From contig DATGXG010000031.1 in the NCBI GenBank assembly GCA_035299085.1, positions 39,418-103,417 of the forward strand: 64,000 nucleotides of DNA, given 5' to 3'. The stretch comes from Bacteroidales bacterium. Its GTDB lineage: Bacteria > Bacteroidota > Bacteroidia > Bacteroidales > UBA10428. This document shows positions 54,696 through 63,100 of the stretch, one piece after another. Every line of letters starts with the position of its first letter. Positions within the stretch are counted from its first letter, which is position 1. A program made the translations under genes and the position numbers. The notes beneath the pieces are model-generated. The model worked only from the letters and a program-made list of their open reading frames with translations. It made no database searches and was not told where the DNA came from.

Positions 54696-55411
54696 AGTTC
54701 TGCTCTATAATGATATATATACCTGATGGATTCCACAGAATTAAATCCCATCCTGAGATGAAAATTAAACGATTCCATATTATCCAGCGAAAAAGGCACC
54801 CTGCAATGGGTGACTGATTTTTTACCCAGCCAGTAGGAGAATGCCTGTTTCCATAAGTTCCTCCCGATTCCCGCACCCTTATAAACCGGATTGGTTCCTA
54901 TTAATGAACAGGTTCCGGTTTGATTCACCGCATCGGTCTTAATCAGATGGATTCCCCTGATATGTCCATCAACTCTGTTGACAATTACTCCGTCGCAAAA
55001 TGATCCGTTGAGCGCATTATCCACCCATGTTCTGTATAGACTTAAAGCTTTTTCTTTCCCTATCGCTGGTTCGCGGTAAAACCTTGAGACCTTTGCAATG
55101 CTTTCAGCAATCTCATAACACTCATTTAATTCATCCCGATTTAAGGAAGTATTGAAATCAACTGGCACAATTTCAGATTCAGAATCCAACAGCAGCCTCA
55201 TGGTAACCTGGATATCTGTTAATTGCAAATCTGAAGAAATAACACCTTTATCGGACACGTCATTTACCTCGCGGAAAACATAAACAAGTTTGAATTTTTC
55301 CCTTGTTGCCTGCTCATTGAATTCTTCATAATTGAAAGAAGGATCCACGCTGATTCTTCCAATTTTAATTCCAAAAAAGACTGAATCCCAGTTTAAAGTT
55401 TCTATTTCCAA
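54692..55411 (-). CDS. wecD: dTDP-fucosamine acetyltransferase (WecD-like GNAT)
   Basis: 239 residues from a TTG start (55411), product MEIETLNWDSVFFGIKIGRI, which is the WecD/RffC pattern. SRFYREPAIGKEKALSLYRTW with WVDNALNGSF parallels the enterobacterial enzyme. The acetyl-CoA site is NPVYKGAGIGRNLWKQA, and the end MGFNSVESIRYIYHY matches. It acetylates dTDP-4-amino-4,6-dideoxygalactose, giving dTDP-Fuc4NAc. The gene lies between wecF (7 bp) and wecE (4-bp overlap), in the order of the pathway. Confidence 0.87.
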   Translation of the reverse strand: MEIETLNWDSVFFGIKIGRISVDPSFNYEEFNEQATREKFKLVYVFREVNDVSDKGVISSDLQLTDIQVTMRLLLDSESEIVPVDFNTSLNRDELNECYEIAESIAKVSRFYREPAIGKEKALSLYRTWVDNALNGSFCDGVIVNRVDGHIRGIHLIKTDAVNQTGTCSLIGTNPVYKGAGIGRNLWKQAFSYWLGKKSVTHCRVPFSLDNMESFNFHLRMGFNSVESIRYIYHYRAEL

Positions 55412-55418
55412 AATGCAG

Positions 55419-56483
55419 TTAATTTACGTGAAACACCTGCTGCCATTCCAAAGTAATTCTGTCGTGTGATATGAAATTTTCCGTTTTTATAATATTTTCT
55501 GAAATGGTGTCTGAATCTACTTCTAAAAGGTTTTTAGTATCTCCTGAGTATAGTAATTCAATAGTATCATAAACTGTAATTTCGTTTTCCTTAAATAACG
55601 AATACAACGAATTATCACTCCTGATATATACTTTTTTGCCAAGATACAAAAATGAAATAATGTTTCCCAATCCTTGCTGACGTTGATGATTCATGATCAG
55701 CACATCAATTGTTGAAATATAATTTGCAAATTCAGTACGGTTCATGAACCTGGTTTCAGGAAAGAAGCGATTTCCTAGTACAGATTTACCCAAGTCAATG
55801 ATTTTTTCAGCATACTTCATATCACCATAGGATAACAAACAATGGAAATGAAAATTGGCCGCTTTTTCATACTTCCCGAAAAATTGTATTAATTCTTCAA
55901 GGTTATTTGTTGGATTTGCTGAATTGCCTAGCTGAATGTTAACAGTTTCATTATCTGAACGGTTCCTGAGCGATTTTAATAATTCGAAATCGGTTGGCAC
56001 CGGGTACCTGCATTTTATTAAAGGAGCTTTTGTCTTGTAGTGGTTTACAACATATTCATAATCACCTGATATAGGTGAAATAATGGTTTCCAGCTTCCGG
56101 ATCAATATGGCTCTGATTACTTCATAGAGCCTGTTGCTCAATGTTTTTTTACAATACCTGAACCAATAAGCATCATGTCCCCACACAAACCAGGCAGCTT
56201 TTTGCATGTACTTTCGATGCCTATACCAAAATAAAAGTGATCGGGAAACAGGAAATGAATGAAAAATAATCTTACTGCTTTTTTCAAGAAGCAGTGGCAA
56301 TTGTGATATGAGTTCCTGTCGGCTTTCTATAAACCGGACATCAATCCCTGTTTGATTTACTTTTTCAGCATTGGCTCTATTTCTGAAAACCACCAGATGT
56401 TCTGACGGGTCAAATTCATCAGCAAGCAACCGGATAAATTCAAGTGAATATTCGGATACCTGCGTAAATAGATGAAGAATCAT
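55419..56483 (-). CDS. wecF: Fuc4NAc transferase (WecF/GT56-like)
   Basis: 354 residues. It starts MILHLFTQVSEYSLEFIRLL. FVWGHDAYWFRY, NIQLGNSANPTNNLEEL, and especially MNHQRQQGLGNIISFLYLGKKVYI match the pattern of WecF/RffT, the dTDP-Fuc4NAc:lipid II transferase of enterobacterial common antigen, and of GT56 enzymes. It is a probable peripheral inner-membrane enzyme. It is the first gene of the minus-strand operon, divergent from the YfhO gene. The acceptor lipid in this organism is unknown. Confidence 0.82.
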   Translation of the reverse strand: MILHLFTQVSEYSLEFIRLLADEFDPSEHLVVFRNRANAEKVNQTGIDVRFIESRQELISQLPLLLEKSSKIIFHSFPVSRSLLFWYRHRKYMQKAAWFVWGHDAYWFRYCKKTLSNRLYEVIRAILIRKLETIISPISGDYEYVVNHYKTKAPLIKCRYPVPTDFELLKSLRNRSDNETVNIQLGNSANPTNNLEELIQFFGKYEKAANFHFHCLLSYGDMKYAEKIIDLGKSVLGNRFFPETRFMNRTEFANYISTIDVLIMNHQRQQGLGNIISFLYLGKKVYIRSDNSLYSLFKENEITVYDTIELLYSGDTKNLLEVDSDTISENIIKTENFISHDRITLEWQQVFHVN

Positions 56484-56551
56484 TCAAAAATATTTTTATT
56501 CTGGGCTTTGAGCGACTACAAAATTAATCTTACTTTACAATAAAAAACTGT

Positions 56552-59038
56552 ATGAATAAAATTACCAATAAAATGGTCATCCATTACGGGATGCCTGTTA
56601 TATTATTCTTCTTCATATCTGTTGCTTATTTCATCCCTGATGTCCTCGAAGGAAAAAAACTTAACCAGCATGACATCATGCAGTTCAAAGGTATGTCAAA
56701 GGAAATATCGGACTACAGGGAGAAATATCATGAAGAGCCTTTGTGGACTAACAGCATGTACGGCGGAATGCCAGCCTATCTTATATCCACCAAATATAAA
56801 GGAAACATCCTGAAACAAGTTCATGCGGTTTTTACTTTGTTCGGTTTCCGTCCCGTAAGTTTTGTTTTTCTTTACCTCCTTGGAGCCTATTTAGCATTAC
56901 TCCTTATTGGAGTGAATCCCTGGCTGAGTTTCGCCGGAGCCCTGGCGTATGGTTTCTCATCCTATTTCTTCCAGATTATCCAGGTGGGGCATGTTTCAAA
57001 AGTTCTTGCCCTTGGATATATGCCTCCCATTATTGCCGGGGTATATGTAGCCTTCAGGGGAAAACATATTCTGGGAAGCCTGTGTGCCGGAATTTTCCTG
57101 GGATTGCAGATCCTGATGAATCATATTCAGATCACCTATTATACATTCCTGATCCTCCTTATCCTGGGTATTGTCGAACTGGTAATTGCCATCAAAAATA
57201 AAACACTGGCAGCTTTTCTTAAACCTTTTCCATGGCTTGTTCTTTGTGTTGTCCTGGGGGTTGGTGCCAATTTCAGCAGTATTTATACAACGTATCAATA
57301 TGGAAAATATTCAATCCGTGGCCCTACAGAACTGTCTTCTGAAAAAGCAAACAGAACTTCAGGACTTGACAAGGATTATGCTACACAATACAGCTACAGC
57401 CCTGCTGAAACTTTTAACCTGATGATCCCTAATTTCATGGGGGGCAGTTCAGGTGGTGAATTAAAGGAATCATCCCACACCTATAAATTTCTTAAATCGA
57501 ATTACGGAAATCCTACTGCCCGCAATTTTATCAAAGCCGTACCCTTATACTGGGGTGATCAGATTCAGACTGCCGGACCGGTTTATATAGGAGCGGTTAT
57601 TGTTTTCCTGTTTATCCTTGGTTTATTCCTTGTTCGTGGTCCTGCAAGATGGTGGCTGGGCATCGTTACCGTTTTTGCCATCTTCCTTGCATGGGGAGAT
57701 CATTTCAAAGCTTTCAATTTTTTCATGCTCGATTATTTCCCGGGTTACAACAAGTTCAGAACAGTATCCATGACCCTGACAATGGTTGAATTCACAATGC
57801 CCTTCATGGCTGTCCTTGTCCTCAGGGAAATCATATTTGGTGATATTCCGAAAAAAGATTTCATGCGCGGACTTAAGTATTCATTTTTTGGCCTGGGCGG
57901 ATTGATTGTATTCCTTATTCTCATCGCCGGATCATTCAATATGAGCACGCCCTATGATTCACAGCGACTGCAGGGGATACAGGGGCTGATAGATGCAATC
58001 GAAATGGACCGCCTTTCCATACTCCGTGCCGACGCAGTTCGCTCACTTTTGCTCATCAGTCTTGCAGCTGCACTTGTATATTATACCTGGCTTAAAAAGC
58101 TTAAGTTTAATATGGTCATCGTCCTTCTTTCGCTTTTGATCCTGGTTGACTTGTGGCCTGTGGATAAGAGGTATCTTAACAGCAGTAATTTCATGACAGT
58201 TAAGGAGGATAAAAATGTATTCAAACCGACTACTGCCGACCTTGTCATTCTAAACGATAAAGATCCGGACTTCAGGGTGTTGAATGTTTCTCTGAGCCCC
58301 TTGCAGGACGCGACAACCTCCTATTATCATAAATCCATTGGCGGTTATCACGGAGCCAAAATGAGAAGATTCCAGGAATTATATGATAATAATATTCAGA
58401 AAGAGATACTGTCTCTTTATAATACGCTTCAACAGAAGAGCCTGACGATGGCATCCATCGACAGTACTCTTGCGGGGGCCAATGCGCTCAATATTCTGAA
58501 TACCCGGTACATTATTGTTAATCCTGATGCACCTCCGCTGGTTAATAAATCAAAGCTCGGAAACGCATGGTTTGTTGATGAACTCAGAGTTGTAGCGAAT
58601 GCCGATGAGGAAATCAAATCAATTTTAGAAATTAATCCTGCCCGCCAGGCTGTGGTTGACAAACGTTTCAGCAATTTCGTTGAAGGGTTCAAACCTGAAA
58701 AAGATTCATCAGCCAGTATCAAACTGGTTGAATACAAGCCTAATTATCTTAAGTACTCTTCAACATCACAAAAAGAACAACTTGCTGTTTTCTCCGAAGT
58801 ATTCTATGATAAAGGATGGCAGGCTTATATTGATAATAAACCGTCTCCTCATTTCAGGGCTGATTATTTGCTCAGGGCTATGCGGATTCCGGCCGGCAGT
58901 CATATAATTGAATTCCGGTTTCATCCGGCAAGCTATTATGTGGGCGAGAAAATTTCGCTTGCCTCATCGCTGATCCTCATTTTATTGCTTATAGGAACAG
59001 CCTGGTTTGAATACAAAAAGAAGAAAACCGATCAATAG
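56552..59038 (+). CDS. YfhO-family polytopic membrane protein
   Basis: 828 residues with about 12-13 TM helices. Hallmarks are an N-terminal GT-C-like start (INPxG-like MYGGMPAYLIS after TM1), HVSKVLALGYMPPI, NLMIPNFMGGSSGGE, KFRTVSMTLTMVEF, VDLWPVDKRYLNSSNF, and a C-terminal periplasmic part with FSEVFYDKGWQAYIDNKP and RAMRIPAGSHIIEFRF before the last TM. YfhO proteins are GT-C-fold sugar transferases or their relatives acting on surface glycans, with precise acceptors mostly unknown. Position beside the polysaccharide locus supports that. The stop overlaps the convergent SprF-like gene by 7 bp. Confidence 0.88.
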   Translation: MNKITNKMVIHYGMPVILFFFISVAYFIPDVLEGKKLNQHDIMQFKGMSKEISDYREKYHEEPLWTNSMYGGMPAYLISTKYKGNILKQVHAVFTLFGFRPVSFVFLYLLGAYLALLLIGVNPWLSFAGALAYGFSSYFFQIIQVGHVSKVLALGYMPPIIAGVYVAFRGKHILGSLCAGIFLGLQILMNHIQITYYTFLILLILGIVELVIAIKNKTLAAFLKPFPWLVLCVVLGVGANFSSIYTTYQYGKYSIRGPTELSSEKANRTSGLDKDYATQYSYSPAETFNLMIPNFMGGSSGGELKESSHTYKFLKSNYGNPTARNFIKAVPLYWGDQIQTAGPVYIGAVIVFLFILGLFLVRGPARWWLGIVTVFAIFLAWGDHFKAFNFFMLDYFPGYNKFRTVSMTLTMVEFTMPFMAVLVLREIIFGDIPKKDFMRGLKYSFFGLGGLIVFLILIAGSFNMSTPYDSQRLQGIQGLIDAIEMDRLSILRADAVRSLLLISLAAALVYYTWLKKLKFNMVIVLLSLLILVDLWPVDKRYLNSSNFMTVKEDKNVFKPTTADLVILNDKDPDFRVLNVSLSPLQDATTSYYHKSIGGYHGAKMRRFQELYDNNIQKEILSLYNTLQQKSLTMASIDSTLAGANALNILNTRYIIVNPDAPPLVNKSKLGNAWFVDELRVVANADEEIKSILEINPARQAVVDKRFSNFVEGFKPEKDSSASIKLVEYKPNYLKYSSTSQKEQLAVFSEVFYDKGWQAYIDNKPSPHFRADYLLRAMRIPAGSHIIEFRFHPASYYVGEKISLASSLILILLLIGTAWFEYKKKKTDQ

Positions 59039-60021
59039 CGGTCAAGCCAGCGGTATCTTCGCGCTGTATCACCGAATTTTGCAGTGATGCAGATCTCGTG
59101 TGAACCAAAAGTATAGCGGGAGATACCGTTGAAACCATAATCATACGAGTAGCCGAAGTAATACTTAAGCAATTTTACTCCGGCCATTATCACAATATCC
59201 CCACTGGTGCGGCCTGATACACCGAACCAGTACTGACGGTTATAATAAGCCTTTAAAGTGACCTCTGCCTGGACCTGGGGTTTCTCTGACATGACTATAA
59301 GCACCGAAGGCTGCCATTCCCATTGCCTTCTGCTGGTGAACATATAATCGCCAAGAAAGTAATACTGCCTTAACAACCTGGTTTCTTCCGATTCCTTGAA
59401 GTCGCTTCCGTTGCCGATTTTAATTTTCGACTGGAAAAGTTGGCAGGCTGCAACGCCTAAATGATATTTTTCAGTCATGTAATTGATTCCTACGTTGGCA
59501 TCAGGAATTAGTGTTGATTTTCCTATAAGGCCATTAAGTACATCAATATCGGGGTTTTTTAACCTTGCCTTTTCCGCATCAATCCTGTACTGAAACACAT
59601 TTCCGGTTAGTCCGAAAGATAGCTGTGCATTATTAATAAATATGTGATAGGCATAACTGAACTGACCGCCTGTTCTTTCAATTGCCCCGTTCACATCATG
59701 ATAAACGAGTCCTCCTAACCCGATTCGTCCTTTGGTTGATTTTCGGAAACCTGAGCCACCAATTCCACCCCTTACATTCATTGTTTTTTTCAGAATACGA
59801 CCTTCGAGGCTTAATGCATATGAGTTAGGGGTATATTCGGAAAATCCAAGCCATTGCTTTCTGGCAGCAAGATTTACAATTGTGCGGCCATCATAACCGG
59901 CAACGGCAGGGTTTACAATAAATTCGTTTGAAAAATACTGGCTGAACCGGGGAAGTTGCTGGGAACTTGCAGGACAATAATAGACCATAAGCATCAATAT
60001 GATGCTTAAAAAGTAAATCAT
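59032..60021 (-). CDS. PorP/SprF family protein, partner of the SprB-like adhesin
   Basis: 329 residues from ATG at 60021. A TTG at 60060 would add 13 residues before the signal peptide and is less likely. The signal sequence is MIYFLSIILMLMVYYCPASS. Family motifs are SQYFSNEFIVNPAVAGYDGR, ARKQWLGFSEYTPNSYALS and GQFSYAYHIFINNAQLSFG, and the C-terminus has GYSYDYGFNGISRYTFGSHEI. It follows the giant SprB-like gene by 114 bp on the same strand, the usual SprB-SprF order, and probably serves its secretion or surface anchoring. A strong hairpin sits in the gap. Confidence 0.92.
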   Translation of the reverse strand: MIYFLSIILMLMVYYCPASSQQLPRFSQYFSNEFIVNPAVAGYDGRTIVNLAARKQWLGFSEYTPNSYALSLEGRILKKTMNVRGGIGGSGFRKSTKGRIGLGGLVYHDVNGAIERTGGQFSYAYHIFINNAQLSFGLTGNVFQYRIDAEKARLKNPDIDVLNGLIGKSTLIPDANVGINYMTEKYHLGVAACQLFQSKIKIGNGSDFKESEETRLLRQYYFLGDYMFTSRRQWEWQPSVLIVMSEKPQVQAEVTLKAYYNRQYWFGVSGRTSGDIVIMAGVKLLKYYFGYSYDYGFNGISRYTFGSHEICITAKFGDTARRYRWLDRY

Positions 60022-60074
60022 TCTATTGCTCAATAACGCTATCCTTGTTAGAATGGGCAATATTTCAGGTATTT

Positions 60075-60100
60075 GGTTAATCGTATATAATACGATAACC
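60075..60100 (-). repeat. Strong hairpin between SprB-like and SprF-like genes
   Basis: GGTT-A-ATCGTAT / ATA / ATACGAT-AACC forms an 11-bp stem with one bulged A and a 3-base loop. No T-run follows on the minus strand, so it is a candidate RNA-processing or attenuation element between a very large gene and its small partner. Confidence 0.6.
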
Positions 60101-60135
60101 GGACGAAAAGGTTGTCTTATTCAGAATTGGCGCGG

Positions 60136-63100
60136 CTAACGGATTATTGTAACAATTCCCTTCAACGGAGGATTGTCATCTGCAGTATTCAGATCAATGA
60201 TATAATAATAGGTATCCACAGGTAACTGCCTGCCATGACTGTCCTCACCATTCCAGTCCTGCGGACAACCACCCGTACATTCAAATACCAGGTTGCCTAT
60301 ACGGTCGTAAATTTTTATACTGCCTTCAGGATATACCTGGCTGAACTTAACCTCTGATCCGTCTTCAGTCATGTACCTTATTTCCCAGAAGTCGTTTGCA
60401 TTATCATAATTCGGAGTGAATGCCGTGGGAAGCTGGAGACAATTATTGTGCAATGCCCGTAACCTGAAAATTGTATCGGTTTCACAATTCATGGCATCTT
60501 TAACATGTACTGAATAAGTATCTTCCCTTAAACCGGAAATGATCGAGTCATGTTCCTGGTCGGAATAATCCCATTCATAACTGTAATCACGTGTGCCTCC
60601 TGAAACCGATACCGAAAGAACGCCATTCTGCCAGTCAGGACAGAATGGGTAAATGGTATTGGACTCATCCAGTGAAATTCGAAGCTTATCCGGTTCACTG
60701 ACACTTATTATGGTATCAGCCTGGCAATCCTGGTTATCTTTTACAGAAATAGTATAAGTGCCTTTTTGAACGTCAGTAACCGTTTCGCCGTTTACGGGAT
60801 TGCTGTTCCAATAATACGAGTAAGGATAGTTCCCGCCTTCAGCACTGAGCTCTACAGATCCGTCTCCCCCTCCGGAGCAGGACGGATCAGTTATGATGAA
60901 CCCGGCTTTTAGCCTGTCAGGCTGAACAAGTTCGAAGGTGGCCATTCCTTCACAACCGTCATTGTCTGTAACTTCAACCGTGTAGATGCCTGCCGCCAGG
61001 TTTTGATTCAGATCTGTCTGAGACCCTCCGTTAAGCCAGTTATATTCGTACGGAGGAACGCCATCTTCAGCAATTGCTTTAAGCACTGCATCAGCCGACT
61101 GGTAACATGAAACCGGCTTTTCAATATTAATTGTAATACCCACCTCGGTATTCTGCGAAACTGTAACAGTATCCGAAATAAGGCATGAATTGTTATCAGT
61201 AACTCCGATAATATATTCACCCGGATTCAACCCGGTAATTTTGGCACTTGTGCTGTCATTACTCCAAATATAGGAATAGGGTGCGTTACCTCCGCTTACC
61301 AGGGCCTCTGCGGTTCCGGCGACAAGTCCGGTACAATTCATGTTTGTTTTTTGAACTTCAAGCTGCAGTTCCCCGGGTTCATTCAGTAAAGCCGACCATG
61401 CAAGCGTACAATTGTTGGCATCCGTAATATTCAAATGGTATTGTCCTGCCGGCCTGTTAACCAATAATGCCGTATTATCGGGTAAAGGATTATTGTTATA
61501 GGTCCATACATAGGCATAACCCGGTGTTCCGCCAGCAATTCTTATATCAATCTCAGCATCTTCATCTCCGGAACATCGTACCGCATAACCATTGAAATCA
61601 GATATACCGGCCGAATCAATTGTTAGCGGATCCGGTTCAGTAAGAGATATGGTATCTTTAAGTTTACAGTTTAGTGCGTCGGTAACTGTGACTTCATAAT
61701 CTCCTGCTTTCAGATTATACCTCTCATTTGAAGTGGTTGAATTATCAAGCCATTTATAATGATAGGCAGATACACCGCCGGAAACAGTCAGCTTAATGAA
61801 GCCTGTCCCGTCGCCAAAACAATTCAGATTGTAATTACCTGCATTCGACAATGAAACCTCATCTGATATAACTATTCTTTCCGGACTTGTCAGGTTAAAC
61901 GTATCTGCACCTGTACATCCGTAAGAATCAGTAATTGTGACTCCATAACTTCCTGCTGCCAGGCTGGCCTGGTTCCTTGCGGCCGGATTTTGCACAGTTC
62001 CGCCGGAAATGCTTTCCCATGCAAATTGATACGGTTGATCAGCATGACCGCCACTAATATTATTAAGTGTTATGCTTCCGTTACTTTCACCATAACAGGT
62101 GACGTTGTAACCGCCCGTATATTGCAGCAAACTTGCCCTGTCTATTCTAATGGAATCCGGAGCAATCATTTCCACAAAACCATCACCGGTACATCCGTTT
62201 TCATCCTCATAGGTAAGATTGTATAATCCTTCAGGGACAAAATCAATGGAATCATATATTTTATTATGGGTGTAGGTGGTGTCAAAACCGGTTTCATTAC
62301 AGGTCCAATGATAGGTGATAGTGAGTGATGTATCTGCATTTACCGTATACAGCATACCATATTCGTCTTTGCATTTGATTGTATACTGTTTGTTATCCGG
62401 AGTAAAGCCATAGGTATGGTACGACATTGGCGTTACTTTGGTATTCGTAGGCAGTGAAATAATCGTATCTCTCCTTATACTGCACCCGTTGGTATCGGTA
62501 ATATTTACCTGGTAAATACCTGCAATAATATCAAAGAGGGTGTCTTTTTCGGCGGACATTTTCCTTTTGAAATCTCCAGGCAACGTTTCCCATACATAGG
62601 TATACTTTTCAATACCCCCGTGGGTATTCATGCATATAATACCATCACCAGCCTTACAGCTTTTTAATTTGCTGATTTCTTTAAAATAATTGGTGAGTAT
62701 AGCGGGTTGAGTAAGTGTAAATGATGAATCATCGCGGCATGCAAGCTTGTCGGTGATTATGATCGAGTAATTTGCCGCAGCCAAACCGGCCAGGTCTCTT
62801 GAATGCCATTGCCTTGCGCCGCTTTGCCATGTATAACCTAAATCAGAATCATCATATCCGGGGAAAGCAGATATACCACCTCTCGGAGCCAACCGGATGG
62901 AACCGTCTTTCGAACCGAAACAACGAATATTATTACCACCGATGTAAGTTGAAATGGTATCAATCACAATCTTTAACTCAGGTGCAACCCATACATATAC
63001 GGTATCCGGCATGCCGGGACACTTTTGTGAACCATTGTAACCCGACAGATAAGGATACACAACATACATCACCCTTTGTGGAATATCAGAATGATTAATC

